This document shows, in pieces, positions 28,228 through 36,128 of a stretch of 64,000 nucleotides of DNA. Position 1 is the stretch's first letter, and each line of letters opens with the position of its first letter. Position numbers and translations under genes: made by a program. Origin of the DNA: Clostridium guangxiense (lineage in GTDB: Bacteria; Bacillota; Clostridia; Clostridiales; Clostridiaceae); contig NZ_JAJNKE010000001.1 of assembly GCF_021043395.1 (NCBI RefSeq), forward strand, positions 294,149-358,148, given 5' to 3'. The notes beneath the pieces are model-generated. The model had not been told where the DNA came from. It saw nothing but the letters and a program-made list of their open reading frames with translations, and did not search any database.

Positions 28228-28252
28228 AAAAAGGATACATAATATCCTTTTT
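28228..28252 (-). terminator. Intrinsic terminator of GT2 paralogue B
   Basis: AAAAAGGATA and TATCCTTTTT form a perfect 10-bp stem with a 5-base loop, six bases beyond the stop at 28259. The T-run comes from the stem and the bases after it. Confidence 0.75.
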
Positions 28253-28258
28253 AATATT

Positions 28259-29077
28259 CTAGTCCCCACTTTTAGACTTACCATTAAATTCTTGTAACTG
28301 CTTTTCATACGATGCTTTACTAGCTAAAAAATAATCATTATACTTGTAACGTAAGAATTTATTATAGTCATCACAAGACTTTATAATTGATTTTATTTTA
28401 TCCTCTCCACTTTTTCCATTCCATGCCCCATTACTGTGAATTCTATAAACAGAAGTAACCTCTGGTAAATATGCTATAGGTCCTTTTTGAGATATTGCAA
28501 TATTAAACATCCAATCATACACTTCCATATCAAAAAGCACTGGGTCTAACCTTTTTATAACCTCATTTCTGTAGATACATGATGAAAAATTTCCAATTAA
28601 ATTTGATCTTATCAAATCCTCAGTTCTTATAGTTATATATTTAAAATTATTACAGGAATACGTTTTTCTAGATACATTGCTATCCATATCATACATTACG
28701 TACCTATTAAGTGCTCCCGAATATTCTTTATGAGAATCTAAAAAATCAGTTTGTATTTGAAGTTTATACGGAGATACCCAATAATCATCACCTTCTAAAA
28801 GAGCAATGTATTCTCCACTGCACGCCTTAAATCCTCTTTCATAATTTTTAGTTATTCCTACATTTTTTTTATTATCTAATATCTTTATTTTTTCTGGATA
28901 CATGCCTTTATAATGTTTTATAACCTCTAAAGTTGAATCCTTAGAACAGTCATCAGTTACAACAATTTCAAATTTATAACTAGTAACTTGCATAAAAATG
29001 CTTTCAATAGCCTGCTTTACAAACTCAGAATTGTTATAGGTTATAAGAAGTACACTTACCTTTATATTTTCATTCAT
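28259..29077 (-). CDS. GT2-family glycosyltransferase (paralogue B)
   Basis: The 272-residue protein matches paralogue A through most of its length. It shares VSVLLITYNNSEFVKQAIES, VTDDCSKDST, KNVGITKNYERGF, and LEGDDYWVSPYKLQIQTDF. The ATG overlaps the end of the upstream gene by eight bases, with AAGGTGATAAAAA as its site, so it is coupled to that gene. Function as for A: sugar transfer to a surface glycan; specificity unknown. The two copies probably come from a duplication followed by divergence. Confidence 0.87.
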   Translation of the reverse strand: MNENIKVSVLLITYNNSEFVKQAIESIFMQVTSYKFEIVVTDDCSKDSTLEVIKHYKGMYPEKIKILDNKKNVGITKNYERGFKACSGEYIALLEGDDYWVSPYKLQIQTDFLDSHKEYSGALNRYVMYDMDSNVSRKTYSCNNFKYITIRTEDLIRSNLIGNFSSCIYRNEVIKRLDPVLFDMEVYDWMFNIAISQKGPIAYLPEVTSVYRIHSNGAWNGKSGEDKIKSIIKSCDDYNKFLRYKYNDYFLASKASYEKQLQEFNGKSKSGD

Positions 29078-29867
29078 TTTTTATCACCTTATATTTCATA
29101 TATTTATCACTATTTAATGTATGCACAACAAAATCACAATATTTATCATGACTCCAAAATTCATCATGTGATTTAGATAGTTTGTATTTTGTATAAGGAT
29201 TGTTTAACTTAGAATATATATTCCAGGTTAAATGAATAAACTTATTGACTTTAGTTTTTGCCCATCTTTTTCCTAAAACATTATAACAATAATCTAACAT
29301 TACAGAGTCTCTAAATTTTAACTTTTTATCATTCATATACTTTAAAAATTTTCTTAAATCTTCTGTTTTCATAAATAATAGATGAGCACCTGTGGGACAC
29401 TCAATATAATCATGGCATATATTTATGGGCTTTGGTATCCAATTTACTGCATCTTTAAATTGCCTCAAGGGTAAATTATCACTTATAAGATCTACACCAC
29501 AGACTAAAACTTCACTATGCCTGTTTAAAATATTTCTTTCTTCATCTAACCATTCTAAAGAGTTACCTTTTATATCTCCATCTGTTATAACTATATTCTT
29601 GTATTTATGCAAATCAATTAAATCCGCTTGAAAAAACTCTTCCACAGCATTATTACTTATATTATCCATGAATTCTATATACATAGAAATTTGCTTTGTA
29701 TTTAAAAGGCTCATTAAATAGGGTTTTATTTTGTTTTCTGTATTTATACTTTTATTTTCAATTATAAAAAATTCAAGTTCATTGCTACATTTAAGCAAAA
29801 AATCTAGCGATTCCTTTATAATTTCAACATTATAGTAAACTAAAACGATACAAGGTATTTTCTTCAA
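29070..29867 (-). CDS. Divergent GT2-like protein
   Basis: The 265-residue protein opens like a GT-A enzyme (KIPCIVLVYYNVEIIKESLD) with a later ITDGDIKGNSLEWLDEERNI near 95, which could supply a D-x-D metal site. The rest, including CPTGAHLLFMKTEDLRKFL, is only loosely like glycosyltransferases. The usual D-D-S motif after the first strand is replaced by FFIIENKS. The start is a TTG, eight bases after GGAGGG. It lies in the middle of the glycosyltransferase series, so a sugar-transfer role is likely but not shown. Confidence 0.65.
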   Translation of the reverse strand: MKKIPCIVLVYYNVEIIKESLDFLLKCSNELEFFIIENKSINTENKIKPYLMSLLNTKQISMYIEFMDNISNNAVEEFFQADLIDLHKYKNIVITDGDIKGNSLEWLDEERNILNRHSEVLVCGVDLISDNLPLRQFKDAVNWIPKPINICHDYIECPTGAHLLFMKTEDLRKFLKYMNDKKLKFRDSVMLDYCYNVLGKRWAKTKVNKFIHLTWNIYSKLNNPYTKYKLSKSHDEFWSHDKYCDFVVHTLNSDKYMKYKVIKNE

Positions 29868-29918
29868 CTTTTATTACCCTCCATAAAACATTAAAATCAA
29901 TCCGTATCAAATCTATTT

Positions 29919-30992
29919 TTATATATTTTTATTTACTATATCTACTATAGTTTTAAGTTCCTTAATTTCAATAGAATCATAAAAAGGCAAACAGAGAATT
30001 CTCCTAGATACATCATTTGCTACTGGTACATTTGCATTATCTCTGACATATGATAAAGTGCTCAAACTTGGATAAAAATATCTCCTTGGATTTATATTTT
30101 CTCTTGAAAGCATTTTCATCACTCTAATTACACATTCCTCACTATTTAGTATAATTGGAAAGTAACTATAATTAAGCGAAGATTTTTCATTGTGTTTTTG
30201 AAAAATTATATTACCTTTTAAATGATTCATATAATATTCATATACTTTTCTTCTATTATCAATTATTTTATCTATATCATCTAAAATACATAAACCCATT
30301 GCAGCCTCTAATTCATTCATTTTTGCATTTATTCCAAGCTCACTTATACTATTTACTCCATCTATGCCAAAATTAATCATGAGGCAAGCTTTTTTATAAA
30401 GTTCATCATCCTTAATTACAAGTGCGCCACCTTCTATAGTATGAAAAATTTTAGTAGCATGAAAACTCATTATAGAGATATCACCATAATTTAGTATACT
30501 TTTATTTTCATATTTAACACCAAAAGCATGAGCAGCATCATATATAACTTTAATCCCATAATTTTTGGCAATTTTATCTATATATTCTACCTCGCATCCA
30601 TTTCCAAATACATGAACTGGAACAATCCCTGACACCTTTGGTGTTATATTCTTTTCTATTGATTTTTCATCTATATTTAAAGTTTCACTATTAATATCGA
30701 CAAACTTAGGGTTTAATCCTTCCCATACCTGACTACTTACAGTAGCTACAAATGTAAAAGGTGTTGTTATTACATCTCCTGTAAGTTTTAAAAGCTTATA
30801 TGCTATTTGCAGCGCCAATGTTCCATTTTGAACTAGCAATATATTTTTAACTCCAAGATAATCTCCTAATTCCTTTTGAAGCTTTTTTAAAAATTGACCA
30901 TTGTTTGTTACTACACCACCGCTAAAGATCCTTTTTAAATAGACATTGTATTTATCAAGTGAAGGAATATAAGTTTTAGTTACATTAATCAT
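29919..30992 (-). CDS. DegT/DnrJ/EryC1-family sugar aminotransferase
   Basis: I choose the ATG at 30992 (357 residues), with AGGAGAG eight bases before it. The family's fold-I layout is clear: NGTLALQIAYKLL near 65, DAAHAFGV near 160, and the PLP lysine in SFHATKIFHTIEGGAL near 185. These enzymes aminate a keto sugar nucleotide using glutamate. In this cluster it probably makes an amino-sugar donor for the adjacent glycosyltransferases, possibly using the 4-keto product of the CapD-like enzyme at 8.7 kb. The exact sugar is unknown. Confidence 0.88.
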   Translation of the reverse strand: MINVTKTYIPSLDKYNVYLKRIFSGGVVTNNGQFLKKLQKELGDYLGVKNILLVQNGTLALQIAYKLLKLTGDVITTPFTFVATVSSQVWEGLNPKFVDINSETLNIDEKSIEKNITPKVSGIVPVHVFGNGCEVEYIDKIAKNYGIKVIYDAAHAFGVKYENKSILNYGDISIMSFHATKIFHTIEGGALVIKDDELYKKACLMINFGIDGVNSISELGINAKMNELEAAMGLCILDDIDKIIDNRRKVYEYYMNHLKGNIIFQKHNEKSSLNYSYFPIILNSEECVIRVMKMLSRENINPRRYFYPSLSTLSYVRDNANVPVANDVSRRILCLPFYDSIEIKELKTIVDIVNKNI

Positions 30993-31064
30993 ATTCTCAT
31001 CTCTCCTTACACATCCCATACTTACATGTTATGCATAAGTATACTTACATTTTACAAATATATA

Positions 31065-31802
31065 TTAATATTCATTAAATATTACATCATATTTTGCTCC
31101 CCATTTTTTTTCAAATTTATCTCTATTCATGTTAAGAAGCTTTAAGTAATCATATCTGAAAAAAGATACTCCACCATAATGATATATAAAAGTATCTCTA
31201 CATAACACAAGTTTATAACCAGCCCTCCTAATTCTTAAGGAATAATCATCATCTTCATAATTTCCAGGTGAAAATCTCTCATCTAAAAGACCTATTTTAT
31301 TAATCACTTCTCTTTTAAAAAAGAAGCAAAATCCTACAAGCTTACTTCTGTTTTCCCATTTACTTGGATTAGATATATTGTATTTTTTACACCACTTTAT
31401 CATGTCATTTATTGAATCATATCTTAAATTTATACTTTGTTTATTAGAACATTTATTTGTAATCGGTCCTACAGCTCCTATGTTTTTACTACTATATAAA
31501 CATTTTCTCAAATTTTTAAGCCAATTAGGAGTTACAATAACATCATTATTCAATAAAAGAATATCATTACCACATGCTGCTCTTATCCCTTGATTGCATC
31601 CTATTGGAAATCCAAAATTTTCATTATTATATATTACTTTTATATCCCTTTGCATACTAAGCCAATTTTTTGTGCCATCAGTAGAATTATTATCAACTAC
31701 TATTATTTCATAATCTTTTTCAGTATATTTTCTTATACTCTCTATACAGTTTTTAGAGTATTTTAATCCATTATAGGTTAAAATAATTATGCTTGTCTTC
31801 AT
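31065..31802 (-). CDS. GT2-family glycosyltransferase, rhamnosyltransferase-like
   Basis: The protein is about 245 residues, with the GT2 core TSIIILTYNGLKYSKNCIES, VVDNNSTDGTKNWL, and LLNNDVIVTPNWL near 85 (DXD-type site). NYEDDDYSLRIRRAGYKL near 190 matches the family's acceptor-base region. I choose the ATG at 31802, eight bases after GAAGGTG. An in-frame ATG nine bases earlier is too close to that site. Many relatives transfer rhamnose, but the donor cannot be read from sequence. Confidence 0.85.
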   Translation of the reverse strand: MKTSIIILTYNGLKYSKNCIESIRKYTEKDYEIIVVDNNSTDGTKNWLSMQRDIKVIYNNENFGFPIGCNQGIRAACGNDILLLNNDVIVTPNWLKNLRKCLYSSKNIGAVGPITNKCSNKQSINLRYDSINDMIKWCKKYNISNPSKWENRSKLVGFCFFFKREVINKIGLLDERFSPGNYEDDDYSLRIRRAGYKLVLCRDTFIYHYGGVSFFRYDYLKLLNMNRDKFEKKWGAKYDVIFNEY

Positions 31803-31814
31803 AGCATTCACCTT

Positions 31815-32570
31815 CTATACTGTTACAATACTCAAATTATTGTTGCAATTTATCTTTTTTGTAATTCTATATAAATCCTTAGCCCCTATTTTCCATGTAT
31901 GGTCTGATAGTTCTTTATGCTTTACATAAACATAGTTATATCTATTACCAGAATATACATTCATATTAGCTTTTATACAGTCATTTACAAAACTTGAATC
32001 CTCAGCTAAATTTAGATCTCTGAATCTAACTTTTTCAAATACTTTTCTTTTTACAATAAAAGTTGAACCTGCAATATAAGGAGTATATTTATTATTGTAT
32101 ACTGCATTCATTATTCCTATAGAATTATACTTTTCATAGTAAATAAAATATGAAGCTTTACCTACAATGTCAACATCAACATATCTAAAAGTATTTACAG
32201 CATCTAGAATATAATTTTCACCATAATAATCATCATCATCAATTTTAGCTATATAACTATATTTTGAAACTTCTACACCATAATTCATACAATATCCAAG
32301 GCTTATATTTTCATCAAGCTGATATACCTTAATATTTTCATATTTCCTGGCCTCTTTAATGTAGTCATCTATATTCAACTCATTATTGTTAAGTATTATT
32401 ATTAATTCTTTATTTTCATAATTGCATCTTAAATAATTCATAAATATATTTTTTATATACTTTATTTTATTAGTTGGAACTATTATAGAAACACCTGGCT
32501 TGGTACAATATTGAAATTTTTTACGCAAATCCAAAATACATCTTTTTTCATCTTCTATCTTAAATATCAT
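31815..32570 (-). CDS. GT2-family glycosyltransferase
   Basis: The 251-residue protein has GVSIIVPTNKIKYIKNIFMN, a conserved Asn-rich loop (IIILNNNELN) in place of the usual D-D-S, and AKIDDDDYYGENYI near 113 as the metal site. LAEDSSFVNDCIKAN near 185 carries the candidate catalytic Glu/Asp pair. The ribosome site before the ATG is weak. It is the first gene of the minus-strand glycosylation run and follows a terminator at 32654-32676, so it marks the cluster boundary. Confidence 0.82.
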   Translation of the reverse strand: MIFKIEDEKRCILDLRKKFQYCTKPGVSIIVPTNKIKYIKNIFMNYLRCNYENKELIIILNNNELNIDDYIKEARKYENIKVYQLDENISLGYCMNYGVEVSKYSYIAKIDDDDYYGENYILDAVNTFRYVDVDIVGKASYFIYYEKYNSIGIMNAVYNNKYTPYIAGSTFIVKRKVFEKVRFRDLNLAEDSSFVNDCIKANMNVYSGNRYNYVYVKHKELSDHTWKIGAKDLYRITKKINCNNNLSIVTV

Positions 32571-32653
32571 CTTCTATCACTTCTCATCATTAAAATGTCT
32601 TATATACCTTAACTAGTATACATTATACGTAATTTTAAAAAATTGTTACAAAA

Positions 32654-32676
32654 AAAGATGGTACTTAACCATCTTT
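32654..32676 (-). terminator. Intrinsic terminator after the DUF3343 gene
   Basis: AAAGATGG and CCATCTTT pair around TACTTAA and are followed on the minus strand by TTTTTTTG. It closes the desulfurase unit. Confidence 0.85.
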
Positions 32677-32679
32677 AAT

Positions 32680-32958
32680 CTAATAAACTTTTTCATAATC
32701 TTTTTTTCCTTTATAATTTGTTATTTTATATATACCTCTTATTTTTATCCCGCTGTTTTTTATCTCATCCATTATTGTATCCATATATTTTTCCTTAAAT
32801 CTAATACTATGAGTACATGAAGTAGAAATTTTACATGGAGTTTGAATTATCTTAGTTGTTATTCCCTTTTTACCTAATATTCCATATAAATAAATTGCAT
32901 GATTTTGAGATTTAAAAACCGCTAGATATTCATTCTCTAAAACTTTTGTTTCACGCAA
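32680..32958 (-). CDS. DUF3343 (putative Se/S carrier-like) protein
   Basis: The 92-residue protein carries the family pattern FKSQNHAIYLYGILGKKGI, then QTPCKISTSCTHSIRF. Its two cysteines near 42 and 48 could carry sulfur or selenium. The family has been proposed to work with cysteine desulfurases. Here a desulfurase gene sits two genes upstream, which supports that. The start is a TTG after AAGGGGC. A terminator at 32654-32676 follows. A true carrier function is unproven. Confidence 0.8.
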   Translation of the reverse strand: MRETKVLENEYLAVFKSQNHAIYLYGILGKKGITTKIIQTPCKISTSCTHSIRFKEKYMDTIMDEIKNSGIKIRGIYKITNYKGKKDYEKVY

Positions 32959-32976
32959 TATACCAGCCCCTTAAAT

Positions 32977-34071
32977 TTATAACGATTTTCTTATCCATGT
33001 CCATTCCTTTATTATGGCTACATCACAGTTGCTCTTCAATATATTTATATGCTTTTCACCTACTAATGTATATACTATTTTTATTCCATTTTTATACAAA
33101 TCATTAACAAATGTGTAGTATACATTTTTAAGGTATGCTATTCTGTTTATTTTGTTCTCATCCAAGTACAATTTAGCATAACATTTTTCATTTTTTACAG
33201 TTATTTTTGCGTAAAACTTACCGTAACTTGTTGAAAACTTGTACAGACTATTAGGATCTTCATTTTCTTTAAAACGCTTAGGACACATTTTGAAAATTGG
33301 TACACATTTACTGCTTACATGGTTTCGGCTATTTTTTGCATATTCGTTTATTCCTCTTAATCTGCTATTTTCAATATTCAATTTTATACTATAGTTTTTA
33401 TACATTTCCTTATACCCTATACTTCTAAATTGTTCAATATATTCACCATTTACTATTCTATCAATATTATTAACATTGTTTTTTTTAGCTATTTCAACTA
33501 TTTCTTTTTCTATATTTGAATAAAGTTTCTTATATTTGTTATCTGAGAAATCTACGTAATGTATGAATGCATACTGCTGAAAATCTTTTTCATCTTTTTC
33601 AAAACTTATTATAGCGGTTGCATAAGTAGCCTTATTTTGAAGCATCTTTAAAACATATGTTTTTTCACTTAATATTATATTCATTAAATCTGGATTTAAA
33701 TTTTGTATTCCTTTTAAGTAACTTTCCTTCTCATCCGATTTTTCTATAACTTCACAACTAATCTTAGGACCTTCCTTAGGTAATACTTTGGTTTTTGAAT
33801 CAGAATTACTACTATTACTATTATTATTAATTTTATTTTGTGATACATTTTCACCTTTGATATTAGCAGCAACTCTACTGCTGGTCCCACTATATATGTC
33901 CTTTATTTTATTTAGAAAACTTCTCAATTCTTTTCCTGCTTTATAATCACTGATACTCATATTACTATCTATGCTTTCTTTGTAAAATTCTAATGCTTTT
34001 TTTACAATTTCTTCATATGTCATACCAGTTTTAATCCCATAATCCCTTATCCATTCCTCCATATCTTTCAT
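32977..34071 (-). CDS. Unrecognised protein with low-complexity linker
   Basis: I do not recognise this 364-residue protein. The N-terminal 75 residues are helical and charged (MTYEEIVKKALEFYKESI). A Ser/Asn-rich linker follows at about 75-95, and then two mixed alpha/beta segments at roughly 100-240 and 255-364. Each may be GNAT-like (segment one has YATAIISFEKD and NIDRIVNGEYIEQFRSIGYK). It starts one base after the desulfurase stop, with GGAGGG in the end of that gene, so it is translated with it. It could be a modification enzyme in sulfur or selenium handling, but nothing confirms this. Confidence 0.65.
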   Translation of the reverse strand: MKDMEEWIRDYGIKTGMTYEEIVKKALEFYKESIDSNMSISDYKAGKELRSFLNKIKDIYSGTSSRVAANIKGENVSQNKINNNSNSSNSDSKTKVLPKEGPKISCEVIEKSDEKESYLKGIQNLNPDLMNIILSEKTYVLKMLQNKATYATAIISFEKDEKDFQQYAFIHYVDFSDNKYKKLYSNIEKEIVEIAKKNNVNNIDRIVNGEYIEQFRSIGYKEMYKNYSIKLNIENSRLRGINEYAKNSRNHVSSKCVPIFKMCPKRFKENEDPNSLYKFSTSYGKFYAKITVKNEKCYAKLYLDENKINRIAYLKNVYYTFVNDLYKNGIKIVYTLVGEKHINILKSNCDVAIIKEWTWIRKSL

Positions 34072-34072
34072 A

Positions 34073-35215
34073 TTAATCTATCCCTCCATGAATTTCATCT
34101 AAGGCTTTTACAACTTGTTCTATTTCCTCAAAAGTGTTAAAGTATCCTAGACTTATCCTTACAGTTCCCTTATTTTTAGTTCCAATAACCTCATGTACTA
34201 AAGGAGCACAATGGTATCCATTTCTAACTCCTATACCTTTTGAGTTAAGCATAGCCGCAGTGTCAGAACTATCTATACCATCTATATTAAATGAAACAAC
34301 GGCACTTCTATCTTCCATATTTTCTTTTCCATACAAAATTATATAATCCCTAAGTTTCAATTCTTTTAAAAGTGCTTCAGTAAGTTCAAATTCATGTTTT
34401 TTTATATTTTGTATTCCAGTTTCTTTTATAAATTTAACGCCAGCGTACAAGCCTGCAATACCTGGAGTATTCAATGTCCCACTTTCAAACTTATCTGGAA
34501 GAAACTCTGGCTGACGCATTGAATAAGAATTGCTGCCAGTTCCTCCACTTTTAAACTCTGAAACCTTTAAACCTTCTTTTATATACAATACTCCTGTACC
34601 TTGTGGTCCCAAAAGTCCTTTATGTCCTGGAAGTGCCATAATATCTATATTGCATTTATCTACATCTATATCTATAGTTCCTGCACTTTGAGAGACATCA
34701 ACCATAAAAATTATTCCATGTTTCTTTGCAATTTCTCCTATTCTTTCTATATCTTGAATACTTCCAGTTACATTTGAAACGTGATTTACTACAATCATTT
34801 TTGTGCTTGACCTTATTTGCCCTTCTATGTTTTTAGGATTTACAAAACCATACTTATCAGCCCCAACTATACTGCTTTTTACAGATTTTTTCCTAAGATA
34901 ATTTATAGGTCTAAGTACAGAATTATGCTCCATAACAGTAGTAATTACATGATCTCCTCTTTTGAGTATACCTTTTATCCCTATATTAAGTCCTTCTGTA
35001 GCATTTGATGTAAAAATTATATCAAATAAATTTGGTACATTAAATAGTTTAGCAATTTCTTCCCTTGTGTCCATTACTTTTTTAGCCGCCTTAACAGCCA
35101 TATCGTATGAACCTCTTCCTGGATTTGCAGCATAATTTTTCATACATTCTATAACTGCTTCATAAACCGTATCTGGTTTTGGAAAAGTAGTTGCAGCATT
35201 ATCAAGATATATCAT
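34073..35215 (-). CDS. Cysteine desulfurase (class V aminotransferase family)
   Basis: I choose the ATG at 35215 (380 residues) with AGGTGGG five bases before it. A 27-base extension has no such site. The sequence opens MIYLDNAATTFPKPD. The PLP lysine is in LPGHKGLLGPQGTG near 200 and the catalytic Cys in GYHCAPLVH near 345. The GTGSNSYSMRQPEFLPDKFE region is typical of the short-branch desulfurases found near selenium and DUF3343 genes. It takes S (or Se) from cysteine (or selenocysteine). It heads a three-gene unit with the unknown 364-residue protein and DUF3343. Confidence 0.88.
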   Translation of the reverse strand: MIYLDNAATTFPKPDTVYEAVIECMKNYAANPGRGSYDMAVKAAKKVMDTREEIAKLFNVPNLFDIIFTSNATEGLNIGIKGILKRGDHVITTVMEHNSVLRPINYLRKKSVKSSIVGADKYGFVNPKNIEGQIRSSTKMIVVNHVSNVTGSIQDIERIGEIAKKHGIIFMVDVSQSAGTIDIDVDKCNIDIMALPGHKGLLGPQGTGVLYIKEGLKVSEFKSGGTGSNSYSMRQPEFLPDKFESGTLNTPGIAGLYAGVKFIKETGIQNIKKHEFELTEALLKELKLRDYIILYGKENMEDRSAVVSFNIDGIDSSDTAAMLNSKGIGVRNGYHCAPLVHEVIGTKNKGTVRISLGYFNTFEEIEQVVKALDEIHGGID

Positions 35216-35284
35216 AATAACCCACCTAAAATAATTATTCATTCTATCTTATGAAAATAATATCAACATTAACACCAAAAAATA

Positions 35285-35312
35285 AAAAACCTACTCATTT
35301 GAATAGGCTTTT
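35285..35312 (-). terminator. Probable terminator of the ZapA-like gene
   Basis: AAAACCTA and TAGG(C)TTTT can pair around CTCATTTGAA, immediately after the zapA stop at 35314, with T-rich sequence beyond on the minus strand. Confidence 0.5.
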
Positions 35313-35313
35313 A

Positions 35314-35958
35314 TCATTTTGCATTTTCCTTTAGACTTTCAGCAATTTGTTTTCTTGTCTTTGCTAAATCTATTTGATTTTCAAGGTACTTATTTTCTAA
35401 ATCTATAACCTTATACTTTAAACTATGTATTGTAAACTTAAGATCCTTATTTTCCCTAGAAACTTTATCATACATACCCTTGTACTTCTTTATTTCGTTT
35501 TCCATAATTGCAAGCTGTTCTGTAAGTTCTTCTACTTGTGTATCTTTTCCTTTTAAACCCTTAAGTTCCTTGACCTCAGTCAAAAGTTCATTTTTTTCAT
35601 TATTAGACTTTAACAACTTTTCATTTAGTTTATTATATTCAATCTGATTTTTTTTCTTTATTTGTCCAATTTCATCTCTTGCTTTTTGAAGCTCGATTTT
35701 CAAATCACTTTCTCGCTTCTTATAAATTTCAATTTTGTCAATTAATTCATCATTTTCATAGCCAGTCTTAAACATATCATCTGCCACATTCAGTGCAGTC
35801 AAAATAGCAGCATCTGCTGTACTTAACTTTTCATTATTTTCTATTATATTTTTAATTTTCTTATCAACATATTTTTCTACTGTCCTTAAGTACTCTTCTT
35901 TTTCTTCTCCTCTTAAACAATATTCCATACCATTTATTTTTATGGTAATTAAATTCAT
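35314..35958 (-). CDS. zapA: ZapA-like cell-division protein with long coiled coil
   Basis: I choose the ATG at 35958 (214 residues), with AAGGTG six bases upstream. The first 100 residues match ZapA (ITIKINGMEYCLRGEEKEEY, then AAILTALNVADDMFK). Residues 75-205 form a continuous Lys/Glu-rich coiled coil. ZapA binds and bundles FtsZ at the division site. Bacterial ZapA is usually about 90-110 residues, so the coiled-coil extension is unusual, though long forms occur in clostridia. It precedes the U32/pheT region in many clostridia. Confidence 0.8.
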   Translation of the reverse strand: MNLITIKINGMEYCLRGEEKEEYLRTVEKYVDKKIKNIIENNEKLSTADAAILTALNVADDMFKTGYENDELIDKIEIYKKRESDLKIELQKARDEIGQIKKKNQIEYNKLNEKLLKSNNEKNELLTEVKELKGLKGKDTQVEELTEQLAIMENEIKKYKGMYDKVSRENKDLKFTIHSLKYKVIDLENKYLENQIDLAKTRKQIAESLKENAK

Positions 35959-36082
35959 ATATAACACCTTCAATTCTATATATAGTTAAACTCTTTACTT
36001 AGTACATGAAACTTAACTTTTTAAAAACTATATATCTGAAAAGTCTTTTATAACTATTTTAACACATAATTAAGTATTGGAA

Positions 36083-36127
36083 AATAAGAAAGTGAAAGTA
36101 ATTTTATAACACTTTCACTTTCTTATT
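36083..36127 (-). terminator. Intrinsic terminator of the pheST transcript
   Basis: AATAAGAAAGTGAAAGT and ACTTTCACTTTCTTATT form a perfect 17-bp stem with an 11-base loop, directly after the pheT stop at 36129. Confidence 0.85.
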
Positions 36128-36128
36128 A

